Assembly: GCF_000276805.1 (NCBI RefSeq)
Contig: NZ_AKXQ01000003.1
Coordinates: 124,001 to 188,000, forward strand
Direction of reading: 5' to 3'
DNA length: 64,000 bases
From: Moritella dasanensis ArB 0140
Lineage (GTDB): Bacteria > Pseudomonadota > Gammaproteobacteria > Enterobacterales > Moritellaceae
Below, piece by piece: positions 45,394-54,430 of this stretch. Made by a program: the position numbers and the translations under genes. Numbering within the stretch: position 1 is the stretch's first letter; the number at the start of each line of letters is the position of its first letter. The notes below the pieces were generated by a model. That model did no database searches. It worked only from the letters and a program-made list of their open reading frames with translations, and was not told the origin of the DNA.

Positions 45394-46182
45394 ATGAATC
45401 CTGCATTATGGATAAGTAAAACCGGCTTAGAAGCACAACAAACTAATATCTCAACCATCTCCAATAACTTGGCCAATGCCAGTACTGTTGGTTTTAAGAA
45501 AGAACGCGCCATTTTTGAAGATTTACTGTATCAAGCGGTGAATCAACCGGGTGGTCAGTCAACACAAAATACCAAGTTACCATCAGGTTTGATGATTGGT
45601 TCGGGTGCACGTGTTGTGGCAACCCAAAAAGATCACTCGCAAGGTAATATGTTAACCACTGATAACTCGCTCGATTTAATGGTCAGCGGTCGTGGTTTTT
45701 TCGAAATTGAAATGCCCGATGGCACAACGTCATATACGCGTAATGGTCAATTTACCTTAAACGATGAAGGTATTATTGTGACTCCGGGTACGGGTTACCC
45801 ATTACAACCGCAGATCCAAATTCCAGCGGATGCACAAACGGTGACGGTATCGGAAGACGGCGAGATCTCGGTCAGTTTACCGGGTCAAACCAACAATCAA
45901 ACGGTTGGTCAGATTAATATTTCAGATTTTGTTAATCCAGGTGGTCTCCAGCCTATTGGACAAAACATGTATATTCAAACGGGAGCCAGTGGCGATCCGG
46001 TACAAGGTTTACCAAGTAACGAAGGTCTAGGTAAACTGGTGCAGGGTGCGATTGAAACATCGAACGTAAACGTGACTGAAGAATTAGTTAACCTGATTGA
46101 AAGTCAGCGTGTATACGAAATGAACTCAAAAGTAATATCAGCCGTTGATGAAATGTTAAGTTACACCAATCAACAGCTTTAA
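45394..46182 (+). CDS. flgG: Flagellar distal rod protein FlgG
   Basis: A 262-residue distal rod subunit, the standard FlgG length. MNPALWISKTGLEAQQTNIS, TISNNLANASTVGFKKERAIFEDL (split), the FlgG-specific VNQPGGQSTQNTKLPSGLMIGSGA stretch (in part) and the C-terminal TSNVNVTEELVNLIESQRVYEMNSK (in part) all fit. FlgG forms the long outer part of the rod through the P and L rings. GAGGAAAG precedes the ATG. Confidence 0.96.
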   Translation: MNPALWISKTGLEAQQTNISTISNNLANASTVGFKKERAIFEDLLYQAVNQPGGQSTQNTKLPSGLMIGSGARVVATQKDHSQGNMLTTDNSLDLMVSGRGFFEIEMPDGTTSYTRNGQFTLNDEGIIVTPGTGYPLQPQIQIPADAQTVTVSEDGEISVSLPGQTNNQTVGQINISDFVNPGGLQPIGQNMYIQTGASGDPVQGLPSNEGLGKLVQGAIETSNVNVTEELVNLIESQRVYEMNSKVISAVDEMLSYTNQQL

Positions 46183-46215
46183 TTTAACTGTTAACTCTTA
46201 TGATCGAGAATTGTC

Positions 46216-46971
46216 ATGCGTAATTTTATCTTTGTTCTTTTTGTTTTTATGCAACTTGTTGGTTGCTCATCTTTAACTAAAGTAAAAGAAAATGTGGTCG
46301 CTAAAAATGAAGACGCCACCAAAACCGAAGATGCGAAAGAGCCAGCTGATGTGGATGAAAAACCACAACAAGATTCGCCGGATTATGCACCGATTGTACC
46401 TGATGACAACCCAGTTCAGGCGAAAGTAACGGGATCGTTATTTAATCCGCAATACAATAATAATATTTTCTCTGACATTAAAGCACGTCGCGTCGGTGAC
46501 ATTATTACCGTGACGTTAACAGAGTCAACCAGTGCTAAAAAGAACGCCAGTTCTAACCTAGGGAAAGACAACTCATTTGAGCTAGACCCCGTTAATCTCG
46601 GTGGCGAGGATGTCGTTATCGGCGGTTATACAATTGAAGGTAGCTTAAAACAAAGTAGCTCTTTTTCGGGTAATGGTTCGGCCGATCAAAGTAACAGCCT
46701 TGAGGGTAATATTTCCGTCACAGTGGTGCGGGTGTTACCGAATAATAACTTAGTTATTCGTGGTGAAAAGTGGTTAATGCTGAACAACGGTAATGAATTT
46801 ATCCGTCTTACTGGGTTATTACGTCCACAGGATGTGGATGCTGAGAATAAAGTCGATTCATCGTTGATCGCCAACGCACGTATTCAATATGGTGCTGTTG
46901 ATGATTTAGGTGACGCGCAGGTACAAGGCTGGGCAACCAAATTCCTTAACGGCAGTAAATGGCCTTTCTAA
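46216..46971 (+). CDS. flgH: Flagellar L-ring lipoprotein FlgH
   Basis: A 251-residue lipoprotein whose lipobox ends at Cys17 (QLVGC). Residues about 25-65 form an acidic, Lys/Glu/Asp/Pro-rich linker longer than usual. The conserved core then follows: SLFNPQYNNNIFSDIKARRVGDIITVTL (split), LPNNNLVIRGEKWLMLNNGNEFIRLTGLLRPQDV (split) and a C-terminal GWATKFLNGSKWPF. FlgH forms the outer-membrane L ring. It follows flgG by 33 bases, and a new promoter region precedes flgI. Confidence 0.95.
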   Translation: MRNFIFVLFVFMQLVGCSSLTKVKENVVAKNEDATKTEDAKEPADVDEKPQQDSPDYAPIVPDDNPVQAKVTGSLFNPQYNNNIFSDIKARRVGDIITVTLTESTSAKKNASSNLGKDNSFELDPVNLGGEDVVIGGYTIEGSLKQSSSFSGNGSADQSNSLEGNISVTVVRVLPNNNLVIRGEKWLMLNNGNEFIRLTGLLRPQDVDAENKVDSSLIANARIQYGAVDDLGDAQVQGWATKFLNGSKWPF

Positions 46972-46991
46972 CAAGGCGCATTTAAATGGCC

Positions 46992-47012
46992 TCTGGGTAT
47001 GATATGCCCAGA
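46992..47012 (+). terminator. Hairpin between flgH and flgI
   Basis: TCTGGGTAT pairs with ATGCCCAGA (one G-T pair) around a three-base loop, 20 bases past the flgH stop. No T-run follows, so termination is uncertain. Confidence 0.5.
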
Positions 47013-47033
47013 CCCTGTGTATAAATTACATCT

Positions 47034-47050
47034 TGGTATGACAATTGCTT
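47034..47050 (+). promoter_or_regulatory. Sigma-54 promoter of flgI
   Basis: TGGTAT, five bases, then TTGCT, with GG and GC ten bases apart. Two bases of the -24 element differ from TGGCAC. It lies 100 bases before flgI in a 178-base gap. Confidence 0.7.
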
Positions 47051-47149
47051 TTAGCTATATAACGCACATTATTTAGCGGTTGTCATAATTTTGGCAGTGA
47101 AATATTACCAACCAAAATAATGACAATTCTTATAACACAGGTTATCTAG

Positions 47150-48304
47150 ATGAAACTATCAACTCAGATCAAGCTATCACATCGTATTAAGTTACCGCAA
47201 AATGTATTACTGGGCATAAGCATTGTTTTGTTAAGCTTTTTTGTGCTCACGATTAATTCTGCACATGCTGCGCGTATTAAAGATATTAGCTCTGTACAAG
47301 GGGTCCGAGATAACCAACTAATCGGTTATGGTCTCGTTGTTGGTTTACCGGGAACGGGTGAAAAGAGTAACGCTTTTTCTGAACAAAGTTTTAAAACCAT
47401 GTTGAATAATTTTGGTATTACTATGCCAGAAGGCGCGAAAGTTAAAATTAAAAATGTGGCACCGGTTGCGGTGAGTGCTATATTGCCCGCATTTACCAAA
47501 CCGGGTCAAACCATCGACGTGACAGTTGCTGCGATTGGTGAAGCAAAGAGCTTACGTGGTGGTCTACTACTGCAAACCTTCCTGAAAGGTGCGGATGGTC
47601 AAGTGTATGCGTTAGCACAAGGCAGCTTGGTTGTGGGTGGTCTTGGCGTTGAAGGACGAGATGGCTCCAAGGTAATTATTAACACGCCGACGGTTGGTCG
47701 TATTAGTAGTGGTGCTATTGTTGAGAAAGAAGTCCCGACCCCGTTTGGTGATGGTGATTATCTGACATTCAACTTACATCGTGGTGACTTTTCTAACGCC
47801 AAACGTTTATCGGACTCAATTAACAATCTTGTTGGCCCTAATACCGCTTATCCTATGGATGCAACGTCAGTGCGTGTGCTTGCGCCGCGTGATATTTCGC
47901 AGCGAGTGGCTTATTTAGCGACATTAGAAAACCTCGAATTAAAAATGGCGGATGAATCCGCAAAAATCATCGTTAATTCACGTACCGGTACCATTGTTAT
48001 TGGTCAAAACGTCCAGCTCAAACCCGCGGCAATCACCCATGGTGGCTTGACCGTCACCATCAATGAAACCCAAGAAGTCTCGCAGCCGAATGCGTTTGCG
48101 AATGGCGAAACCGTGGTCACCAACAAATCGACCATTAATGTCACGCAGGAAGATGCGCGTATGTTTAAGTTGGATGCTGGGGCGACACTCGATGATTTGA
48201 TCCGTGCTGTCAATCAGGTTGGTATTGCGCCGGGTGATTTAATGTCAATTTTAGAAGCCCTGAAAGATGCGGGTGCATTAGACGGCCAGCTCATTATTAT
48301 TTAA
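47150..48304 (+). CDS. flgI: Flagellar P-ring protein FlgI
   Basis: A 384-residue periplasmic protein with a long signal region (hydrophobic core about 20-37, cleavage near AHA/ARI). The mature part has the FlgI texts [30 protein letters not shown] (split), [10 protein letters not shown] and the C-terminal [24 protein letters not shown] (in part). It forms the P ring in the peptidoglycan layer, assisted by FlgA. A shorter start within the signal region is possible. A strong terminator follows it. Confidence 0.96.
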   Translation: MKLSTQIKLSHRIKLPQNVLLGISIVLLSFFVLTINSAHAARIKDISSVQGVRDNQLIGYGLVVGLPGTGEKSNAFSEQSFKTMLNNFGITMPEGAKVKIKNVAPVAVSAILPAFTKPGQTIDVTVAAIGEAKSLRGGLLLQTFLKGADGQVYALAQGSLVVGGLGVEGRDGSKVIINTPTVGRISSGAIVEKEVPTPFGDGDYLTFNLHRGDFSNAKRLSDSINNLVGPNTAYPMDATSVRVLAPRDISQRVAYLATLENLELKMADESAKIIVNSRTGTIVIGQNVQLKPAAITHGGLTVTINETQEVSQPNAFANGETVVTNKSTINVTQEDARMFKLDAGATLDDLIRAVNQVGIAPGDLMSILEALKDAGALDGQLIII

Positions 48305-48377
48305 TGCAACGGAACTAAGCTTCATTCAGTTCAGCTTCATGCAACTCAAGACAAGCCAGCTCAATGTTTAGCTATTT

Positions 48378-48417
48378 AAAAGCGCTATAACCCGTAATGT
48401 GGTTTAGCGCTTTTTTT
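48378..48417 (+). terminator. Terminator after flgI
   Basis: AAAAGCGCTA pairs with TAGCGCTTTT, and ACC/GGT extends the stem past a bulged T; seven T's follow. It lies about 75 bases beyond the flgI stop. Confidence 0.88.
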
Positions 48418-48444
48418 GTATCTATTTTTTATTAATCCGTTAGT

Positions 48445-48461
48445 TGGTCTAAGAATTGCTT
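48445..48461 (+). promoter_or_regulatory. Candidate sigma-54 promoter upstream of flgJ
   Basis: TGGTCT, five bases, then TTGCT; GG and GC are ten bases apart but half of the -24 box is off consensus. It follows the flgI terminator and lies 200 bases before flgJ, which otherwise has no visible promoter. Confidence 0.5.
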
Positions 48462-48590
48462 TGTTATCTATAGCGATTAGCGTTAATCCATTTTTTATAT
48501 CTTAAGTTATTGATTTTATTGTTTTGATGAGCGCCGGATAAATGGCAGTGATATTTACTTATTCATTTTATAACAGAATAACTGACTGAA

Positions 48591-48631
48591 AAATAACGAT
48601 CTAAACTAATCACCTGAAATAACGATCTAAA
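48591..48631 (+). repeat. 15-base direct repeat before flgJ
   Basis: AAATAACGATCTAAA occurs at 48591-48605 and again, identical, at 48617-48631; each copy is preceded by CTGA-type text. The copies are 26 bases apart and end 32 bases before the flgJ start codon. Confidence 0.8.
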
Positions 48632-48662
48632 TAATACAACCGAAAAGAGTAACGGGCTGGGT

Positions 48663-49640
48663 ATGGATAATTCATTTAAATCAAATGTGAACAGTAACGT
48701 CTTAGATACGCATAATCTGGATTCTTTGCGTAAGCGTGCGCAAGGCAATGATGAAGGTGCATTGAAAGAAGTCGCAAAGCAATTCGAATCTTTGTTTACC
48801 AACATGCTGATGAAAAGTATGCGTGAAGCCAATGCTGCATTTGAAACCGATAGCCCGATGAACAATAACTACACCCAGTTTTATCGTGACATGCAAGATA
48901 AACAGATGGCCGCAGATATGAGCCAGACCGGCAGTCTGGGGTTAGCGGATGTCATTGTTAAACAGCTATCAAATGATGGCGGCAATTATATGCCAGCTTC
49001 ATCATTAAAAGGCGATACCAACCCATTACAGAACCTGCGACCTGCTAAGACTGCAGATAAAACGTTAGCAGAAAATGTTGAGGGTAATGCCATTCCAGCC
49101 GTTAACGCCGACGGAAATGCCGCAGTTGCTACCATCAAGGTAGATCCTGCGTTACCTGCAGCGGCCGCTAAAATGCAGTTTAATAGCCCTGAAGAATTTG
49201 TTGCCTCATTAGCACCTTTTGCTGACACAGTCGCGAAACGTTTGAATGTTTCTCCGGATGTATTACTTGCTCAAGCCGCGTTAGAAACGGGTTGGGGTAA
49301 GAAAGTATCAACAGATAATAAAGGCGATAGCTCGCATAATTTATTCAACATTAAAGCAGATAAACGCTGGGATGGTCCAACAGCAAGTGTCGATACCTTA
49401 GAGTTTAACGACGGTGTTGCCAAGCGTGAAAAACATCAATTCAGAAGCTATGAAAACTTTGAATCGAGCTTTAATGACTTTGCTAACTTTTTGCAATCCG
49501 GTGATCGTTATAGTAATGCATTAAGTAATTCTGCAGATTCGGCACAGTTCTTGAATGGTTTACAGCAAGCGGGTTATGCGACAGATCCTAACTACGCAGC
49601 GAAAATTCAGAATGTGATGAAACATGATGCATTTAAATAA
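48663..49640 (+). CDS. flgJ: Flagellar rod cap / peptidoglycan hydrolase FlgJ
   Basis: A 325-residue two-domain FlgJ. The N-terminal rod-binding domain (about 15-105) has ALKEVAKQFESLFTNMLMKSMR and FYRDMQDKQMAADMS (first split). After an Ala/Asn-rich linker comes a GH73 glucosaminidase domain (about 180-322) with DVLLAQAALETGWGKK, where the Glu is the likely catalytic acid, and HNLFNIKAD. It caps the rod and cuts peptidoglycan so that the rod can pass. GGG text precedes the ATG. Separated by 104 bases from flgK. Confidence 0.95.
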   Translation: MDNSFKSNVNSNVLDTHNLDSLRKRAQGNDEGALKEVAKQFESLFTNMLMKSMREANAAFETDSPMNNNYTQFYRDMQDKQMAADMSQTGSLGLADVIVKQLSNDGGNYMPASSLKGDTNPLQNLRPAKTADKTLAENVEGNAIPAVNADGNAAVATIKVDPALPAAAAKMQFNSPEEFVASLAPFADTVAKRLNVSPDVLLAQAALETGWGKKVSTDNKGDSSHNLFNIKADKRWDGPTASVDTLEFNDGVAKREKHQFRSYENFESSFNDFANFLQSGDRYSNALSNSADSAQFLNGLQQAGYATDPNYAAKIQNVMKHDAFK

Positions 49641-49724
49641 CCTTGTTTAGCGGCTTAGTTGCAAACAATGAGTCAATAAAGAAGAACAATCGTGCTGATA
49701 ATTTTATCTTGGAGTGATGTACTG

Positions 49725-49745
49725 ATGGCTGGAGTCTTAATCTGA
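49725..49745 (+). other. Six-codon mini-ORF overlapping the flgK start
   Basis: An ATG at 49725 opens a six-codon frame (MAGVLI) whose TGA stop overlaps the flgK ATG (TGATG). GGAG lies about 11 bases ahead. Its text echoes the flgK N-terminus (MANLLQI), so it may be a small duplication of the start region. Translational coupling is possible but untested. Confidence 0.35.
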
Positions 49746-51724
49746 TGGCTAATTTATTACAAATAGGCACGTCTGGTGTTTTAGGTCACCAGCAAATGCT
49801 CCAAACTACTGGTAATAACATCTCGAATGTTAATACCGATGGGTATAGCCGTCAACGCACCCAGCATAATTCGCAAACCGATAATATGGGGCTTGCTCGT
49901 TCCGTTACCGGCCGAGAAATTAATAAGTTTGCGCAAGCTGAATTATTAATTGATACAAGTGCTTTTAGCAACAAAGAGAAATTTCTGGCTGAGATCACGC
50001 GTACCGACCAAGTGTTATCTGATAAATCAAATAACATGGCCGCGGGTGTCTCACAATTATTTGAATCTTTTCATACCGCCAATGATGATCCAACGTCAAT
50101 ATCAAATCGTCAATTAGCGATCTCAGATGCAAAAACATTAGCGGCAAGTTTTCGCAATGTTGGCGAACAATTAAATAGCCAAGCGAAAACAGCAAACAGC
50201 GAAATCGCAGAAAAGCCGGCGTTGTTAAACTCATTAATTCAAGAAGTGCATGGCTTTAACAAGCAGATCATGATTGCCGAAAATACCTCGCGAGGCGCGT
50301 CAGGTACCTTACTCGATCAGCGTGATGTCGCTATCGGAGCATTGGCAAAAGAAGTTGATATATCAACGATAATTAATGACAACAAAAGCATCTCTATCAA
50401 TTTACTTAACGGTCAACCCTTGGTGATGCAAAACAGTGTCAGTCAATTTTCCGCTATCGGTGCTGATCCTGATCCAAGCAACATGGAATTGGTTTTAAAT
50501 ATTGATAGAAATACCATGCCGTTACAAAATGTAAATTTAGGTGGCCGTGTTGGCGCTTTGATGGAGTTTCGTGATGAAACGGTTTATTCATCATTACGTG
50601 AAATCGGTCAGTTAAGTCTGGGTATTGCCGACGCGGTTAATAGCCAAAATAAAATGGGTTTAGATATAAATGGTGAAATAGGCAAAGACATATATACCAT
50701 TCCACCAACCCAAGCAAAACACTATGCAGGTAATTCTAACCCTGCGCATGTGATTAGTTCTCAGATTATTGCCGGTGAAGGGAGTGCGTTAACAACCAGT
50801 CAATATCAAGTCTCGATGACTAGTCCGCTAACCTTTGATGTTTATGAAATAAAAAATGGTGAACGTAGTGCGAATCCATTGGCGGTTAACGGTGCTTACC
50901 CTGGTCCTGTTGAAGTCACTGACCATGGCTTTGAAATAGACTTTTCTGCAGCGGCAGGTGGTTTTCAAAGTGGTGACAAATTCTTAATGAGTCCAACGTT
51001 ATTTAATCTTAATGATTATGACGTTGCAAATACGCAACCAGAAGACCTTGCTTTAGCCTCTGTATTACAAAGTACCACGGGCCCTAACAACACAACGTTG
51101 AGCCGTATTGCTGTTACGCAAATATCGGATCCTAGGTTGTCCTTTGCTAATAATGATTTGAACATGACCGCGCCACAACAAGTGAGTGTTAACAATAGTG
51201 GTGACTTTGATATTTTTGATGGTAATGGGGCTTATATGGCCACCAGTTCTGGTGCGCTAAGTGGTCAAGCTTTATTTTCTAATGCTATTCCACCGTTAAA
51301 TCCTGGTGTAGGTTATGAAATTAAAATGGATGGTAAACCAAATCCCGGTGAAACATTCTCTTTGTCTTATAATCGCGATTCGATAGCGGATAACAGTAAT
51401 GGTTTAAAACTTGCGGGTTTAGAAAACGACGATAAATTGCGTAAAAATCATAACAATAATGGCGAGAATCAGATGACGTTTGCCGAGGGTATTGCCACCC
51501 TTATCTCAACCGTGGGTAATCAAACCCGTTCTGCACGCGTTGACTCTTCTGCCAACGAGGCAAAGTTAATACAGAGCCAAAATTGGATTGAGAGTGTATC
51601 AGGTGTCAACCTTGATGAGGAGGCGGCAAATATGGTGCGTTACGAGCAAGCCTACAATGCTTCTGCACAAGTCGTGAGTATTTCCAAAGAAATATTTGAC
51701 ACCATCCTGAACGCGGCGAGGTAA
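49745..51724 (+). CDS. flgK: Hook-filament junction protein FlgK (HAP1)
   Basis: A 659-residue hook-associated protein. N-terminal axial text QQMLQTTGNNISNVNTDGYSRQRTQ (split), GNTSRGASGTLLDQRD-like ENTSRGASGTLLDQRDVAIG in the core and the closing GVNLDEEAANMVRYEQAYNASAQVVS helix (split) are FlgK signatures. It is at the long end for the family (E. coli 547), the extra length lying in the variable middle domain. It joins hook to filament and is escorted by FlgN. Five bases separate it from flgL. Confidence 0.95.
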   Translation: MANLLQIGTSGVLGHQQMLQTTGNNISNVNTDGYSRQRTQHNSQTDNMGLARSVTGREINKFAQAELLIDTSAFSNKEKFLAEITRTDQVLSDKSNNMAAGVSQLFESFHTANDDPTSISNRQLAISDAKTLAASFRNVGEQLNSQAKTANSEIAEKPALLNSLIQEVHGFNKQIMIAENTSRGASGTLLDQRDVAIGALAKEVDISTIINDNKSISINLLNGQPLVMQNSVSQFSAIGADPDPSNMELVLNIDRNTMPLQNVNLGGRVGALMEFRDETVYSSLREIGQLSLGIADAVNSQNKMGLDINGEIGKDIYTIPPTQAKHYAGNSNPAHVISSQIIAGEGSALTTSQYQVSMTSPLTFDVYEIKNGERSANPLAVNGAYPGPVEVTDHGFEIDFSAAAGGFQSGDKFLMSPTLFNLNDYDVANTQPEDLALASVLQSTTGPNNTTLSRIAVTQISDPRLSFANNDLNMTAPQQVSVNNSGDFDIFDGNGAYMATSSGALSGQALFSNAIPPLNPGVGYEIKMDGKPNPGETFSLSYNRDSIADNSNGLKLAGLENDDKLRKNHNNNGENQMTFAEGIATLISTVGNQTRSARVDSSANEAKLIQSQNWIESVSGVNLDEEAANMVRYEQAYNASAQVVSISKEIFDTILNAAR

Positions 51725-51729
51725 TTAGC

Positions 51730-52968
51730 ATGAGATTAACCAACAATCAGATTTTTTCACGCTCAATGCAAGATATGTCGCAAACACAAAAGCGACTGAA
51801 CTCGGCACATTCACAAGTGACATCGCAAGAAAAATTTCGGACCTCGGGCGACGCGCCTGCTGAAATCGCGAAATCAAGCTACTTGAATGATGAAATTAAG
51901 AAGAATAGCCAATACCAAACCAATGGTTTAATGCTGAAAGGCACATTGGGTTTAGAAGAGTCGACACTCAATAACTTACATACGGCAATGGAACGTGGAC
52001 GCGTACTTTCGGTTCGCGCACTTAATGGTACGGTTGATAAGCAAGATAGAAATGCCATTTCGTTAGAAATAGGGCAAATACAAAAAGAAGTATTTAGTTT
52101 GGTGAACAGTAAAAATGCTAATGGCGATTTTGTTTTTTCTGGTACCACGTCGCATCTACAAGCGTATGTTAAAGATGATCAAACTGGGCAATACAGTTAC
52201 CGTGGCAATGAAGAAGATAATGATATTCAAATCGCGAGCAATGTCTACGTTAGCGGTGGTGATAATGGCAAGCGGGTGTTTGAATCTGCCCCTGCGCGAT
52301 TAACGACGAGTACCAGTAATCTCAGCGGTAATATCATTGCTGCGCAGACTGAAGTCGTAGACCAAGGTGAGTATGATAATTTCCACCGCAATAATTTTGA
52401 TCACAGTAACCCAGCCAATAATACGTTTAAGCTCAATGTTACCGCGCCGTTGATTCCCGGTAATAGCGATAATTTTGAGATCCTAGATAGTACCAATAAT
52501 GTACTTCAAAGCGGCAGTTTCACGTCAGAAAAGAGTATTCGTTTTAATGGTGTCAACATTACGGCGCAAGGAACATCGCCAGGCAGTGTCGATATTTCTT
52601 TAACTCCGCCAAAAAATGTCAATATTTTGAACACATTAGAGTCATTGAAAACGGCGCTTACTGATACGTCATTGTCCAACACCGATTTTCGTGAACGTAT
52701 GGCTGATGCGCAAGTCGGTATTGAAAACGCTAAGTATTCAGTCATGTCGACTATGTCGATGATTGGTGGCCGTAGCAATACGATTGAACGTGTTACCGAG
52801 TCCAATGAGTCGTTTAAAGTAATCAATCAAGAAGCGATGGCAATTCTTACCGAGGCAGATATTGCCGCGGCAATGACGGACCTCACTAAAGAGCAAAACA
52901 TTTTAGAAATGAGTTATAAGTCATTTAATAAAATCAATAACTTAAGCTTATTTAATTCGATTGCTTAA
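51730..52968 (+). CDS. flgL: Hook-filament junction protein FlgL (HAP3)
   Basis: A 412-residue flagellin-related junction protein. The N-terminal part RLTNNQIFSRSMQDMSQTQKRL (split) and RTSGDAPAEIAKSSYLNDEI correspond to D0/D1, and the C-terminal AAAMTDLTKEQNILEMSYKSFNKINNLSLF (split) closes the D0 helix. The MANNxxV-type length is longer than E. coli FlgL (317). Transcribed with flgK. The flagellin 1 sigma-54 promoter begins three bases after its stop codon, so no terminator separates them. Confidence 0.94.
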   Translation: MRLTNNQIFSRSMQDMSQTQKRLNSAHSQVTSQEKFRTSGDAPAEIAKSSYLNDEIKKNSQYQTNGLMLKGTLGLEESTLNNLHTAMERGRVLSVRALNGTVDKQDRNAISLEIGQIQKEVFSLVNSKNANGDFVFSGTTSHLQAYVKDDQTGQYSYRGNEEDNDIQIASNVYVSGGDNGKRVFESAPARLTTSTSNLSGNIIAAQTEVVDQGEYDNFHRNNFDHSNPANNTFKLNVTAPLIPGNSDNFEILDSTNNVLQSGSFTSEKSIRFNGVNITAQGTSPGSVDISLTPPKNVNILNTLESLKTALTDTSLSNTDFRERMADAQVGIENAKYSVMSTMSMIGGRSNTIERVTESNESFKVINQEAMAILTEADIAAAMTDLTKEQNILEMSYKSFNKINNLSLFNSIA

Positions 52969-52970
52969 TT

Positions 52971-52987
52971 TGGCATACAACTTGCTA
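52971..52987 (+). promoter_or_regulatory. Sigma-54 promoter of flagellin 1
   Basis: TGGCAT, five bases (ACAAC), then TTGCT; the GG-GC spacing is ten. It lies immediately after the flgL stop and 105 bases before the flagellin start codon. Confidence 0.88.
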
Positions 52988-53091
52988 ATTTAATACTATG
53001 AACAATAAATAATTTTTAGACTAACACTTAAGCGCGACGTTAATACTAATCATGTTGCTGCTTAATCACGTTATATACAGAGGGAAAACGA

Positions 53092-53916
53092 ATGGCTATA
53101 TATGTAAATACTAACGTTGCGTCTTTAAACTCGCAGCGTAACTTAACTAATTCAACGAATGACCTACAAACATCATTTGAGCGTTTATCTTCAGGTAAAC
53201 GTGTCAACAGTGCTGCTGATGATGCCGCCGGTCTGCAAATCGGTTCTCGTTTAGAAGCGCAAGTAAGCGGTCTAAATCAGGGCGCACGAAATGCCAATGA
53301 TGGTATTTCAATGGCGCAAACGGCTGAAGGTGCATTAGACGAAACAACCAACATGTTGCAACGTATGCGTGTGCTTTCAATTCAATCTGCCAATGGTTCA
53401 AACAGTAGTGCCGATCGCACCGCGTTGAATAAAGAGTTTGGTCAGTTACAAAATGAAATTGATCGTGTAGCAAAAGATACGACCTTTGGTGGCGAGACAT
53501 TACTGGATGCATCATTTAACAATGATTTCCAAGTTGGCGCAGATGCTAACCAAACCATCAATGTTAAAATCACGACTAACATGAACTCGCTGGGTTTAGG
53601 TGTTGGTACTGCAACTTCTAACGTGCTTACTTCAGCAGATGCGCAAACAGCCATCGCGTCACTTGATACTGCGATTGCATCAGTAACAGATATTCGAGGT
53701 GATCTGGGTGCGAAACAAAACCGTTTTTCATCAACAATCCGTAACGTAACGAATATTGCTGAAAACGTATCTGCATCTAAATCACGTATTATGGATGCTG
53801 ACTTTGCTGCGGAATCTGCGAAACTTGCTCAAAATCAAGTATCTCAACAAGCTGCAAGCACAATGCTAAGTCAAGCGAATCAGCAATCTCAAGTTGCTAT
53901 GTCGCTATTAGGCTAA
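53092..53916 (+). CDS. Flagellin 1
   Basis: A compact 274-residue flagellin made almost only of the D0/D1 core: N-terminal [17 protein letters not shown] and [20 protein letters not shown], and C-terminal [22 protein letters not shown] with the terminal [17 protein letters not shown] (each within the family's most conserved parts). The middle is short, leaving little D2/D3. It is the first of three tandem flagellins and lies behind a sigma-54 promoter, so it may be the one needed for filament assembly, as FlaA is in Vibrio. The filament is probably glycosylated by the Maf protein encoded downstream. Confidence 0.96.
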   Translation: MAIYVNTNVASLNSQRNLTNSTNDLQTSFERLSSGKRVNSAADDAAGLQIGSRLEAQVSGLNQGARNANDGISMAQTAEGALDETTNMLQRMRVLSIQSANGSNSSADRTALNKEFGQLQNEIDRVAKDTTFGGETLLDASFNNDFQVGADANQTINVKITTNMNSLGLGVGTATSNVLTSADAQTAIASLDTAIASVTDIRGDLGAKQNRFSSTIRNVTNIAENVSASKSRIMDADFAAESAKLAQNQVSQQAASTMLSQANQQSQVAMSLLG

Positions 53917-53933
53917 GAGGGCGGGCTCCCTCT

Positions 53934-54015
53934 GGCCCCTTTTGGGGCCGCCTAATATATTGCTTTTACCTATGTCCTTATCGCTAAGATTCTATATTAA
54001 GCGTATAGGTAAAAG
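53934..54015 (+). terminator. Two hairpins downstream of flagellin 1
   Basis: GGCCCC/GGGGCC with a TTTT loop at 53934-53949 is followed by a large stem, CTTTTACCTAT at 53963-53973 with ATAGGTAAAAG at 54005-54015; inner CGCT/AGCG can also pair. T-rich text follows. Together they probably terminate or stabilise the abundant flagellin message. Confidence 0.65.
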
Positions 54016-54084
54016 TATTTCTTTTTATTTTCTACCGCTACCAGCACCACACTCTACCAACCATTTTTCCATAGCGTATTAACT

Positions 54085-54114
54085 TATCTATATCTATATC
54101 TATATCTATCTCTA
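54085..54114. repeat. TATCTA hexanucleotide tandem repeat
   Basis: Four perfect TATCTA units (54085-54108) followed by a degenerate one, in the 514-base gap between flagellins 1 and 2 and about 250 bases upstream of the flagellin 2 promoter. The rest of that gap is AT-rich, gene-free, and could hold an upstream activator site for FlrC-type regulation. Confidence 0.75.
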
Positions 54115-54359
54115 TCTTATTTTTATCTTTCTTTGTATTTCTGTTGCGATTTGTATCTATTTTTTAGGGTTTATTTATCGTGCTTGTCGGTTATCGACGG
54201 ACAAATACTTTTCAGATGACATAACACCCGGCATTCGAGCGGCAATTTTTTGGCTTCGTTTCCATAAATGCAGTGTTTCATACAATGTTAGATTAATATG
54301 ATTATAAAAAGACGTTTTAAAACAGCTTGTTATGATTTTATTTTTAGGGTTTTATGATT

Positions 54360-54376
54360 TGGCACACTGATTGCTA
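54360..54376 (+). promoter_or_regulatory. Sigma-54 promoter of flagellin 2
   Basis: TGGCAC, five bases (ACTGA), then TTGCT: a full consensus match with ten-base GG-GC spacing, 55 bases before the start codon. Confidence 0.93.
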
Positions 54377-54430
54377 TATCTAAAGTATATAAAAAATTAT
54401 TTAATTTGAAACAAGAAAAAGGAAGATATC

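Noticed and set aside
48549-48570. Second sigma-54-like site before flgJ beginning TGGCAG
   Set aside because: The -24 half is fair but the position of the invariant GC at -12 is TA, so it should not function.
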